Origin: Pelagibacterium montanilacus | Lineage (GTDB): Bacteria > Pseudomonadota > Alphaproteobacteria > Rhizobiales > Devosiaceae | NCBI RefSeq assembly: GCF_003992665.1 | Contig: NZ_RZMX01000051.1 | Location: 77,794-141,793, forward strand | Length of the DNA stretch: 64,000 bases | Direction of reading: 5' to 3' | Shown here: positions 53,942 to 62,473 of the stretch, piece after piece | Position numbering within the stretch: the stretch's first letter is position 1 | Layout of the letters: the number at the start of each line of letters is the position of its first letter | Notes under the pieces: generated by a model | Seen by the model: only the letters and a program-made list of their open reading frames with translations | What the model was told of the DNA's origin: nothing | The model's database searches: none | Position numbers and translations under genes: made by a program

Positions 53942-55093
53942 GCCGAGCAGGCCGCGGCCGGCGAGGTTGGTCATCAGCCAGCCGATGCCGTGGGTCCAGG
54001 GCGGGCAGTTGGTCGACAGATCCACCGTGTTGGTGAGCGTGCCCAGCCCTTCGCTGGCGATCTCGACCACGTCGCCCACCTTGTGGGTGAAGCCCTGGCC
54101 CGGCGCGTCCCGGTCGTCGGTCGGGGCAAACAGAGTGCCCAAAAACAGCATGAAGCCGTCGGGATACTGGTGGTGGGCACCCACGGTCTGAGCCACGAGG
54201 TCCTCGGGGTCGCGGCTGATCTTGCTCATGGCCGAGTACCCTTCCATGGTGTAGCCCTCGGGGCCCTTGACCGAGAGGTGCAACTCGGCGCGCCGGACAT
54301 CGTCCAGGCCGTAGCCCTGGTCGAACAGGCGCACGAAGGGGCCGATGGAGCACGAGGCGTTGTTGTCCTTGGCCTTGCCCAAAAGCAGGGCCGAACGGCC
54401 CTCTATGTCGCGCAGATTGACGTCATTGCCGAGCGTGGCGCCCACGATGCGGCCCGTGGAGGTGACCGCGAGCACGATCTCGGGCTCGGGGTTGTTCCAT
54501 TTGGAAATCGGGTGCAGCCCGATCCGGGCGCCCCAGCCGACCGACGAGAGCACAGGGGATTTGGTGAAGACCTCGGCATCGGGGCCGATCCCGACCTCGA
54601 GATACTGGCTCCACATGCCCTCCTCGATCAGCGTCTGCTTGACCCTGGCGGCATCCTCGGACCCGGCGCGGATGTCGGCCAGATTGTCCCCGATCACGCT
54701 GGTGACCCGGGCGCGGATGGCTTCGGCCTTGGTGGGATCGCCCGCGGCCTTTTCCTCGATGACGCGCTCGAGCATGGACTGGGCGAAGGTCACCCCGCAG
54801 GCCTTGACCGCCTGAAGATCGCAAGGGGCCAGAAGGTGCACGCGCGAAAGATCGCCATCGCCGCCTTCTATTTCCTCGAGCCGGGCGAGAACCGGGCCCT
54901 GGGCGGCGCGCACATGGGCTGCCGGGTCTTCGAGCTCAAAAAGCGCGCTCAGGGTCGGGGCCTGGGCGCTGGTGATGTCGTGGAGCGCGCCGTCACGCAG
55001 AACGACGAGGCTGGGGCCCTGTGCGTCCGGGTTCCAGACCCGACCGACGAAAAGTCCGGAAGCGGATTCTTGTGGGGAAAGCGGGGCTGTCAT
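53936..55093 (-). CDS. Fumarylacetoacetate hydrolase-family protein
   Basis: A 385-residue FAH-fold enzyme. The metal-binding core shows EPEIVLAVTSTGRIVGATLGNDVNLRDIEGR, then LLLGKAKDNNASCSIGPFV, all family-typical. With the divergent IlvD/Edd-type dehydratase 277 bp away, it fits the last steps of an oxidative pentose or hexose acid pathway, where FAH proteins hydrolyse or dehydrate 2-keto-3-deoxy acids. Tyrosine catabolism is less likely, as no other hpp/hmg genes are present. Substrate is inferred from context. Confidence 0.87.
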   Translation of the reverse strand: MTAPLSPQESASGLFVGRVWNPDAQGPSLVVLRDGALHDITSAQAPTLSALFELEDPAAHVRAAQGPVLARLEEIEGGDGDLSRVHLLAPCDLQAVKACGVTFAQSMLERVIEEKAAGDPTKAEAIRARVTSVIGDNLADIRAGSEDAARVKQTLIEEGMWSQYLEVGIGPDAEVFTKSPVLSSVGWGARIGLHPISKWNNPEPEIVLAVTSTGRIVGATLGNDVNLRDIEGRSALLLGKAKDNNASCSIGPFVRLFDQGYGLDDVRRAELHLSVKGPEGYTMEGYSAMSKISRDPEDLVAQTVGAHHQYPDGFMLFLGTLFAPTDDRDAPGQGFTHKVGDVVEIASEGLGTLTNTVDLSTNCPPWTHGIGWLMTNLAGRGLLGR

Positions 55094-55370
55094 GACCGTG
55101 GGAGTCCTTTTTGCGGGTTTGTGCCTTTTCCCGGGGGGAGCGGCGCGCTAACATTTTACCGAGCTTGGAAGCGAGCGGACCCTAACGTCACCGCGCGCGC
55201 GATGAAAGTCATTCGCGAGCGGGTCGGCCAGATTTTTGTGCCTGGCCGGGCCCGGGTCCGATGCTCGAGCGTGCCGCCTTTCCCGGTGCGGCCAGAAACG
55301 GTACAAGCGGGAAGGCGGCAAGATCAGTCGCATACACACGCCAACCTACCAGCAAAGCGCCAGGAGCACA

Positions 55371-57182
55371 GTGAGCACCTCCGACACCCCCAAGACCCCC
55401 GCCCGCCGGCTGCGCTCGCGCGCATGGTTCGACACGCCCGAAAATCCCGACATGACCGCACTCTATCTCGAGCGCTACATGAATTACGGGCTCTCGCGCG
55501 AAGAACTGCAATCTGGCAAGCCCATCATCGGGATCGCCCAGACGGGGTCGGACCTTTCCCCGTGCAACCGGCACCACCAGGTGCTCGCATCGCGCCTGCG
55601 CGACGGGATCCGGGAATCGGGGGGCATTCCGCTGGAATTTCCCGTCCACCCGATCCAGGAGACCGGCAAGCGGCCCACTGCGGGGCTCGACCGCAACCTT
55701 GCCTATCTGGGCCTTGTGGAAGTGCTCTACGGCTACCCGCTCGACGGGGTGGTGCTGACCATCGGCTGCGACAAGACAACCCCCGCCATGCTGATGGGCG
55801 CGGCAACCGTCAACATCCCCGCGATCGCGCTGTCGGTGGGCCCCATGCTCAATGGCTGGCACCGGGGCGAGCGCACCGGGTCGGGCACGATTGTCTGGAA
55901 AGCCCGCGAGATGATGGCGGCCGGCGAGATCGGCTATGAGGAATTCATCGAACTGGTGGCCTCCTCGGCACCCTCGCCCGGCTATTGCAACACCATGGGC
56001 ACCGCCACGACCATGAACTCGCTGGCCGAAGCGCTGGGCATGCAGCTTCCCGGATCGGCGGCGATACCCGCGCCCTATCGCGACCGCTCGGAAATGGCCT
56101 GGCGGACCGGCAAGCGCATCGTCGCCATGGTGGAAGAGGACCTCAAGCCCTCAGACGTCATGACGCGGGACGCGTTCCACAACGCCATCGTGGTCAATTC
56201 CGCGATCGGGGGCTCGACCAACGCGCCGATCCATATCGGGGCGATTGCCCGGCACATGGGCGTGGAGCTGCCGCTGACCGACTGGCAGAGCGTGGGCCAT
56301 GACGTGCCGCTTCTGGTCAATCTCCAGCCGGCGGGCGAATATCTGGGCGAAGATTACTACCGGGCCGGCGGCGTGCCGGCGGTGGTAAGCGAATTGATCG
56401 GCCAGGGGCTGATCCGCGAGACCGCCATGACGGTCAACGGCAAGACGATCGGGGACAATTGCCGCGACGTCAAAATCGCCAATACCGACGTGATCCGCCC
56501 GTTCGATACCCCGCTGCGCACCCGGGCCGGGTTCCTCGTGCTCAAGGGCAATCTGTTTGACAGCGCGATCATGAAGACCTCGGTGATTTCCGAAGAATTC
56601 CGCAAGCGCTATCTGTCGAACCCGAACGATCCGGAAGCCTTCGAGGGCCGGGCCATCGTTTTCGACGGGCCCGAGGACTATCACGATCGGATCGACGATC
56701 CCGCGCTGGAGATCGACGAGCACTGCCTTTTGTTCATGCGCGGGGCCGGCCCCATCGGCTATCCGGGCGCGGCCGAAGTGGTCAACATGCGCCCGCCCGC
56801 CTACCTGATCAAGAAGGGCATCCATTCGCTCGCCTGCATCGGGGACGGTCGGCAGTCGGGGACCTCGGGCTCGCCCTCGATCCTCAACGCCTCGCCCGAA
56901 GCGGCGGCCGGCGGCGGGCTGGCCATTCTCCAGACCGGGGACCGGGTGCGGATCGATTTGAGAAAAGGCGAGGCCGATATCCTGATCGATGCGGACGAGC
57001 TCGCCCGGCGCCATGCGGCGCTCGCCGAGGCGGGCGGCTACCCCTTCCCCGCGCACCAGACCCCCTGGCAGGAAATCCAGCGGGCCAATGTCGACCAGCT
57101 CGGGGACGGCGCGGTGCTGCGCCCGGCGGTCGCCTATCAGCGGATCGCCCAGACCCGCGGGCTGCCGCGCGACAACCACTGA
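55371..57182 (+). CDS. IlvD/Edd-family dehydratase (sugar-acid type)
   Basis: A 603-residue Fe-S dehydratase. From the GTG at 55371 (CAGGAG upstream) the three cluster/metal cysteines fall at 65 ([10 protein letters not shown]), 133 ([12 protein letters not shown]) and 206 ([10 protein letters not shown]), matching in spacing those of characterised L-arabinonate and D-xylonate dehydratases (about 60, 128, 201). Length also fits that group rather than IlvD or Edd. It probably turns an aldonic acid into a 2-keto-3-deoxy acid, in a pathway with the divergent FAH gene. The exact sugar acid is unknown. Confidence 0.9.
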   Translation: MSTSDTPKTPARRLRSRAWFDTPENPDMTALYLERYMNYGLSREELQSGKPIIGIAQTGSDLSPCNRHHQVLASRLRDGIRESGGIPLEFPVHPIQETGKRPTAGLDRNLAYLGLVEVLYGYPLDGVVLTIGCDKTTPAMLMGAATVNIPAIALSVGPMLNGWHRGERTGSGTIVWKAREMMAAGEIGYEEFIELVASSAPSPGYCNTMGTATTMNSLAEALGMQLPGSAAIPAPYRDRSEMAWRTGKRIVAMVEEDLKPSDVMTRDAFHNAIVVNSAIGGSTNAPIHIGAIARHMGVELPLTDWQSVGHDVPLLVNLQPAGEYLGEDYYRAGGVPAVVSELIGQGLIRETAMTVNGKTIGDNCRDVKIANTDVIRPFDTPLRTRAGFLVLKGNLFDSAIMKTSVISEEFRKRYLSNPNDPEAFEGRAIVFDGPEDYHDRIDDPALEIDEHCLLFMRGAGPIGYPGAAEVVNMRPPAYLIKKGIHSLACIGDGRQSGTSGSPSILNASPEAAAGGGLAILQTGDRVRIDLRKGEADILIDADELARRHAALAEAGGYPFPAHQTPWQEIQRANVDQLGDGAVLRPAVAYQRIAQTRGLPRDNH

Positions 57183-57224
57183 GGTTTAATGCCCTCGTCC
57201 GGGGCGCGCCCACCGCGCCCCGGC

Positions 57225-58019
57225 TCATCGCCTTGCCGGACCGAAACGTTCGCGCAGCCGCGCCAGATGGCTGCGTGAGACCGGCAGGCGCACCCCGGTG
57301 TCCAGCACCAGCACGGGACGCCCGTTTTCCTTTTCGATTCCCCGGACCGCGGCTGCGGCCACCCAATGGCTGCGGTGGATCTGATAGCCTTCGACGCCTC
57401 TTGTTTCGGCGATGGCGTCGGCAAGGCGCATCAGGACCATCGCCCTGCCCCGGCGGGTATGGATGTCCACATAATGGTCGGCCATCGACATGTGCGTCAG
57501 CGGTCCGCGGATATCGGGCGGCAGGCGCTCGAGGATAGGCGCGGCCTCTGGCGCGGGCGTCGCGGCGGGAGCGCCGCCGCCCAGCCTTGGAACGATGATC
57601 GTCTCGACCAGCGTGATCAGCAGCAGTGAAATGGCGTAACAATAGACGAACAGGATCCAGGCATCGGGGCCCAGGAACCGGTGATCGGGGAAAAAGGACG
57701 CGCTGGCTGCCAGGACGGCGAGGGTAACGGGCAGGGCAGCGCCGAGCGCCTTGAGCCCGACCCGCACCCAGCGCTGCAGATCCCGCCCCTCCAGCAGCGC
57801 CTCGACCAGCGCGGCGCCGAAGGTCCCCGCGCCGTAGCTCGCAAAGGCGATGACCAGCCAATAGGCGAGGCGCGGCACCAGAGCGAGCTGGTCATAGGTG
57901 CCGAACGGGCCGACCAGCCCCAGGGCGATCCCCACCAGCGCCATGGCCGCTAGGATCGGCGGGCTGACAAAGACCGCGTGCACTTCACGAAGCGCCAGTT
58001 GCAATGGCGTACCGCTCAC
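57225..58019 (-). CDS. Membrane-anchored LytTR-domain regulator
   Basis: A 264-residue protein with about four N-terminal membrane helices (about residues 20-150) and a C-terminal LytTR DNA-binding domain (about 160-260; LTHMSMADHYVDIHTRRGRAMVLMRLADA, YQIHRSHWV). The start is GTG at 58019 with GAGGGGA upstream. Membrane-bound LytTR proteins act as one-component regulators. It is divergent from a DUF2306 membrane gene, 99 bp away, its likely target or partner. Two near-repeats (GCAAGTCAG, GCCGTCAGT) in the gap could be LytTR sites. Confidence 0.87.
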   Translation of the reverse strand: MSGTPLQLALREVHAVFVSPPILAAMALVGIALGLVGPFGTYDQLALVPRLAYWLVIAFASYGAGTFGAALVEALLEGRDLQRWVRVGLKALGAALPVTLAVLAASASFFPDHRFLGPDAWILFVYCYAISLLLITLVETIIVPRLGGGAPAATPAPEAAPILERLPPDIRGPLTHMSMADHYVDIHTRRGRAMVLMRLADAIAETRGVEGYQIHRSHWVAAAAVRGIEKENGRPVLVLDTGVRLPVSRSHLARLRERFGPARR

Positions 58020-58118
58020 GAAATGGTCCCCTCAATTGACGCAAGTCAGCTTGCCGTCAGTCGCTCGCCGCGTCCAGCCTCGGTGCGCATCCCCGGATCG
58101 AGGACAGACCGCACCGCC

Positions 58119-58625
58119 ATGGACATCGCCCCGCTCACCCATTCAAGCCTTGCCATCCAGATTCATGCTACCGCCGCGGTGCTGGCCATCGTTTTGGGCA
58201 CCGTCCTGATGGTGATGGAAAAGGGCACCGGCTCCCACAGGGCACTGGGCCGGTTCTGGGTGGGGCTGATGGCGGTGACCGCGCTGTCGTCCTTTGCGAT
58301 CACCGAGGTCAGGATGTTCGGGCCCTATAGCTGGATCCACGGGCTTTCGCTCCTGACGCTGGTCTTTATCGCGCGCGGGGTGAGGGCGATCCGGCGCGGG
58401 CGGGTGGCCGAGCACCGCTCGACCATGATCTCGCTTTACGTCTTTGCGCTGTTGCTGACCGGCGGGTTCACGCTTTTGCCGGGCCGGCGCATGCACGCGG
58501 TGCTGTTTGCCGATGGCGGGACCAGTGCCGGGATCGCCGGAGCCATCGCCCTTGCCTTCATCGGCGTTCTCCTCGCCATGCGCGGCGCGAGAGCACAGAG
58601 CCTTGCCCGCAGGCGCAGGGGGTAA
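58119..58625 (+). CDS. DUF2306 membrane protein
   Basis: A 168-residue protein with about four membrane helices, beginning MDIAPLTHSSLAIQIHATAA and containing EKGTGSHRALGRFWVGLMA and AEHRSTMISLYVFALLLTGGFTLLPGR. The invariant histidines of DUF2306 (IQIHA, SHRALG, EHRSTM) are present. The role is unknown; they could bind haem or metal. The start at 58119 is the first ATG that gives the family N-terminus. It is paired with the divergent LytTR regulator. Confidence 0.82.
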   Translation: MDIAPLTHSSLAIQIHATAAVLAIVLGTVLMVMEKGTGSHRALGRFWVGLMAVTALSSFAITEVRMFGPYSWIHGLSLLTLVFIARGVRAIRRGRVAEHRSTMISLYVFALLLTGGFTLLPGRRMHAVLFADGGTSAGIAGAIALAFIGVLLAMRGARAQSLARRRRG

Positions 58626-58705
58626 GCGGCGCCGGAGCTCTCGCGCGGGCCATGATTTCTCCCCAGAGCGGGTTTTCTTACTTGGAGGCGATTCCGCTGC
58701 CGGGT

Positions 58706-58720
58706 ATGGTTAACTGATTC
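58706..58720. promoter_or_regulatory. CtrA half-site and GANTC upstream of divL
   Basis: ATGGTTAA (58706-58713) is the reverse complement of the CtrA-linked 8-mer TTAACCAT. A CcrM methylation site GATTC follows at 58716-58720, about 70 bp before the divL start. Such pairs mark cell-cycle promoters in alphaproteobacteria. Single short motifs, so tentative. Confidence 0.3.
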
Positions 58721-58790
58721 GGCCATCTCCCTCCGGGAGGGCCGTTACGGGCAGATTTTCTTGATCGCGTTTCAAAAAAGGGCTTGGGGT

Positions 58791-61250
58791 ATGCGGCCGG
58801 CTTCAGTCCGGAAACTGACGGGATTGCTGATGCTCGCGACCGCTCCGGTCGCAGTGGCCACACCCGCACTTGCCGCCCCCATCACGAGTGCCGCCATGAC
58901 CAGCCTTGCTCCCTACGCGGTCGCGTTGGGCGCGGGGGGCTTTGGCGTGGCCGCGACGCTGCTCGCCTTCAGATGGCGCCGCCGCGCGGAGTTGGCCGAA
59001 CAGCGTTCGGCAGGCCGGCTCGGCGCCATGCGCGCGGCGCTCGACGATTTCGAGACCCTGTTGTCGGGCATGCCAGAGGTGACGGTGGTCTGGAAGGATG
59101 CCGGGATCGAGCCCTCTGTTCTCGGGCCCATCACCTCGCTGTTGCCCGGCCATTCGCGCCCTGAATCGGTGCTCGATTTCAGGAGCTGGCTCGAGGAGGG
59201 CCCGGCGCGGGACCTCGCCGAGCGGCTGACCGACCTGCGGATCGAGGGGCGGGTGTTCGAGATTTCGCTGCCCACCCGCGACGGACGCGTGGTGCGCGCG
59301 GCGGGGCGCCTCGTGGGAGGTGCCGCCGTTCTGCGCCTGAGCGTTGCCGGAACCGTCGTGCCGCCGCTTTCGGGCGACCAGCTCAAGCGCATCCCGGCGC
59401 TGGCCGAAGCCCAGGCGGTGCTCTCGAGCCTGACCATCCCGGCATGGCTGCGCGACGCCGAGGGGGTGCTGGTCTACGCCAACGCGGCCTATCTGCACTT
59501 CACCCGCACCCTGGGGCTCCAGGGCGAGCGCGGGGTGGCCCCCGACATCTTCGCGCTCTCGCGGCGCGAGGCTCAGGCCAAGGCGCTCGAAGATGCCGGG
59601 GACACCATAGCGCTCACCGAAACCCACCCCCAGGCGGGCACGCTCGATATCGTGCTGTTCCCGCTTTCGGGCGGCAGCGCGGGCTACTGCTACCCGCCGC
59701 TCGTGCGCCCCGCCGCCGAACGGCCCGAGCCCACCGAGCCCGATCTGGGGCATCTGACCACGGTGATCGACGCGCTGGCCACCCCGATCGCGGTGTTCGA
59801 CAAAGGACGGCGACTGACCCATTACAACCGCGCCTATGCCGATTTCTGGGGGCTGGACGGCGCGTGGCTCGAGACCGGCCCGGACGAGCGCTCGATCCTT
59901 GATCGCCTGCGCACCCAGGGCCAGCTCCCGAGCGAAGCCGATTATCGCGACTGGCGTGCCAAGCACCTGTTGAGCTATGCGCTCACCAGCCCGCGCGAGA
60001 CGGCCTGGTACCTGCCCGACGGGCGCTGCGCCAATGTGATCGCGGCGCCTGCGACCGGAACGGGCGGGGTGATCTACGTCTTTGAGGACATGACCGAGCG
60101 CCTGGCGCTCGAAACCCGGCACAACGCGCTCATTCACGTGCAGCGCGAAACGCTCAATGCGCTTTCGGAAGGCGTCGCGGTGTTCGGCACCAATGGCCGG
60201 CTCAAGCTGCACAATCCCCGGCTGACCATGCTCTGGAAGCTGCCCATGAACCAGCTGGGCAGCACCCCCCATATCGACGACATCGCCCGGGCCTGCGGCA
60301 AGGAATTCCCCGAGGACGGGCAGCGGATCTGGAGCGAGCTCAAGCAGCGGATCGTCGATCTCAACCCCAACCGGGGCGACACCACGGGACGGATCTCGCG
60401 CGCGGACGGGCGACTTCTGGACTACGCGATCGTGCGCCTGCCCGACGGGCAGACCATGATGACGTTCGTCGACATCACCGAAAGCGCCAGCTATGAGCGC
60501 GTGCTCAAGGAGCGCAACGAGGCGCTGATCGCGGCCGACAAGCTCAAGGACACCTTCGTCCAGAACGTGTCCTACGAACTGCGTTCGCCCCTGACCAACA
60601 TCATCGGGTTCGCCGACCTGCTGTCTTCCGAGGAAGTGGGCCCGCTCAACGAGCGCCAGCGCGCCTATACCGACTACATCCGCGCATCGAGCGCCAATCT
60701 GGGGCTGCTGATCGATAACATTCTCGATCTGGCCACCGTGGATGCGGGCATCGCCCAGCTCAACACCGCCGAGCTCGACATTCCTGCCCTGATCGAGAAG
60801 GCCCGCGCAGGGGTCGCCGCGACGCTTTCGGGGCCAGAGGACGCGGTCGACGTGGTGGTCGAGATCGAGGACGACCTGCCGGTTTTCGTGGCTGACGGCA
60901 CGCGGATCGTCCAGGTGCTCTACAATCTGCTCTCGAACGCGGCGCGCTATTCGGACCCGGGGTCCAAGGTGCGCCTTACGGTCTCGGCGCGCGGGGAGCG
61001 GGTCGTCTTCACCGTCGAGGACGAGGGCGCGGGCATTCCCGAGGACATGCGCGGAGCCGTGTTCCAGCGCTTCGAAGGCCAGACGGTGGAAGGCCGGCAG
61101 CGTGGGGCCGGGCTCGGGCTGGCCATCGTCAAGACCTTCGTCAACCTGCACGGGGGCACCGTGCGGATCGAGAGCCGGGAGCCGCGCGGCACCCGCGTGA
61201 CCGTGATCCTGCCCGCCGATTCTCGGGCGGCCTACAACGCCGGCGAGTAG
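58791..61250 (+). CDS. divL: DivL-type histidine-kinase homologue with tyrosine in place of histidine
   Basis: An 819-residue membrane protein (start ATG 58791; a TTG at 58761 is possible). After an N-terminal hydrophobic region it has PAS-type domains (about 320-420 and 440-560), then a DHp helix reading FVQNVSYELRSPLTNIIGFADL. The catalytic His is replaced by Tyr595, the hallmark of DivL. The ATP-binding part is intact: N box NLLSNAARYSD, DEGAGIP, and GAGLGLAIVKTF. DivL controls the CckA-CtrA phosphorelay in Caulobacter. It is followed by tsaE, the same order as in many Rhizobiales. Confidence 0.93.
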   Translation: MRPASVRKLTGLLMLATAPVAVATPALAAPITSAAMTSLAPYAVALGAGGFGVAATLLAFRWRRRAELAEQRSAGRLGAMRAALDDFETLLSGMPEVTVVWKDAGIEPSVLGPITSLLPGHSRPESVLDFRSWLEEGPARDLAERLTDLRIEGRVFEISLPTRDGRVVRAAGRLVGGAAVLRLSVAGTVVPPLSGDQLKRIPALAEAQAVLSSLTIPAWLRDAEGVLVYANAAYLHFTRTLGLQGERGVAPDIFALSRREAQAKALEDAGDTIALTETHPQAGTLDIVLFPLSGGSAGYCYPPLVRPAAERPEPTEPDLGHLTTVIDALATPIAVFDKGRRLTHYNRAYADFWGLDGAWLETGPDERSILDRLRTQGQLPSEADYRDWRAKHLLSYALTSPRETAWYLPDGRCANVIAAPATGTGGVIYVFEDMTERLALETRHNALIHVQRETLNALSEGVAVFGTNGRLKLHNPRLTMLWKLPMNQLGSTPHIDDIARACGKEFPEDGQRIWSELKQRIVDLNPNRGDTTGRISRADGRLLDYAIVRLPDGQTMMTFVDITESASYERVLKERNEALIAADKLKDTFVQNVSYELRSPLTNIIGFADLLSSEEVGPLNERQRAYTDYIRASSANLGLLIDNILDLATVDAGIAQLNTAELDIPALIEKARAGVAATLSGPEDAVDVVVEIEDDLPVFVADGTRIVQVLYNLLSNAARYSDPGSKVRLTVSARGERVVFTVEDEGAGIPEDMRGAVFQRFEGQTVEGRQRGAGLGLAIVKTFVNLHGGTVRIESREPRGTRVTVILPADSRAAYNAGE

Positions 61251-61253
61251 GCC

Positions 61254-61745
61254 ATGGGGACCGGCGAACCGGACCTCGTTGTGATCGCTGCGCGCGAGGC
61301 GGACACCGGGGCGATCGCGCTGGCGCTGGCGCCGCTGCTCACCGCCGGCGAGACCATCGCGCTGGTGGGCGGGCTGGGGGCCGGCAAATCGGCCCTGGCC
61401 CGCGCGCTGATCCGGGCGCGGCTGGGCGATCCCGACCATGAAGTGCCCTCCCCCACCTTTTCGCTGGTCCAGCCCCACGGGGCGATCGTCCATGCCGATC
61501 TCTACAGGCTCGCGGACCCCGACGAGATCGGGGAGCTGGGACTGTTCGAGGACGAGGAGGCGATCGTGATCGTGGAATGGCCCGAACGCGCGCCGGAGGT
61601 TCTGACCCGCGAGGGGCTGACCATTTCGATCGCGATCCTCTCACCCGGCGAGGCGCGCCAGATTTCGATCCGGGCGCGCGGGGCGCGCGAGATGGGCGCC
61701 ATCGCCGAGGCCCTGGCGCCGTTCTGCGCCCCGGCGGCACGATGA
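61254..61745 (+). CDS. tsaE: tRNA threonylcarbamoyladenosine synthesis ATPase TsaE
   Basis: A 163-residue P-loop ATPase that helps TsaB-TsaD make t6A at position 37 of ANN-decoding tRNAs. The Walker A motif GGLGAGKS is at residues 39-46; SPTFSLVQPH and VHADLYRLADPDEIGELG follow, with the EWPERAPE segment, all typical. It begins 3 bases after divL and overlaps the next gene by 4 bases (ATGA). Confidence 0.94.
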   Translation: MGTGEPDLVVIAAREADTGAIALALAPLLTAGETIALVGGLGAGKSALARALIRARLGDPDHEVPSPTFSLVQPHGAIVHADLYRLADPDEIGELGLFEDEEAIVIVEWPERAPEVLTREGLTISIAILSPGEARQISIRARGAREMGAIAEALAPFCAPAAR

Positions 61746-62473
61746 GCGGGCCCGATTGCCTACCCGCAGGGGCGATGCTGCTGGCGGCGGGATTGGGCAC
61801 GCGGATGGGGGCGCTGACCGCCGGGCGGCCCAAGCCGCTGATCGAAATCGCGGGCATCGCGCTGATCGACCGGGTGGTCGCGGCGCTGGCCGGAGAGGGA
61901 TGCACGCGGTTCGTGGTCAATGCCCACCACCACGCAGACCAGATGGCCGCCCATGTTTCCGGCCTGGCGGGCGCCCAGGGCGATCTGTCCTTTGCGCTGA
62001 GCCCGGAGGCCGAGCGGCTCGAGACCGGGGGCGGGCTGCGCAACGCACTGGCGCTGGTGCCCGGCGATCCGGTGCTGGTGGCCAACACCGACAGCTTCTG
62101 GCTGGCCGGCAGCGACACCCCGCTGGCGCGGATGGCCGCGCGCTACGGGCAAGGCGATGCGGACATCGTGCTGTTGTGCACGGCCCCGAGGCGCGCACGC
62201 GGGCTGTCCGGGGACCCGGACTTTCACCTTTTGCCCGATGGCGGGCTGGTGGACACGGGAGCCGGGCAGCCGGTCCATTACGCAGGGGTTGCACTTGTCG
62301 ACCGGGCCCTCGCGGCCAGCGGACCGGAGGGGCCGTTCTCGCTCTATCGGCACTTTGTTGCCGCGCGGGAGGCGGGCCGGCTCAAGGGCGTGCTGATCGA
62401 GGCGCCCTGGTACCATGTGGGCGACGCGGGAGGGCTGGCGCAGGCCGAGACCGCATTGGGGGATGACCGATGA
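61742..62473 (+). CDS. MurU-like sugar-phosphate nucleotidyltransferase
   Basis: A 243-residue nucleotidyltransferase with the signature LAAGLGTRMGALTAGRPKPL (residues about 14-33), VNAHHHADQM and LETGGGLRNAL. It is closest in pattern to MurU (N-acetylmuramate 1-phosphate uridylyltransferase), used in peptidoglycan sugar recycling. In many alphaproteobacteria a MurU-like gene sits between tsaE (with an aminoglycoside-phosphotransferase-like AmgK gene) and addB; no amgK-like gene is seen here. It overlaps tsaE and addB by 4 bases each. Confidence 0.87.
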   Translation: MSGPDCLPAGAMLLAAGLGTRMGALTAGRPKPLIEIAGIALIDRVVAALAGEGCTRFVVNAHHHADQMAAHVSGLAGAQGDLSFALSPEAERLETGGGLRNALALVPGDPVLVANTDSFWLAGSDTPLARMAARYGQGDADIVLLCTAPRRARGLSGDPDFHLLPDGGLVDTGAGQPVHYAGVALVDRALAASGPEGPFSLYRHFVAAREAGRLKGVLIEAPWYHVGDAGGLAQAETALGDDR

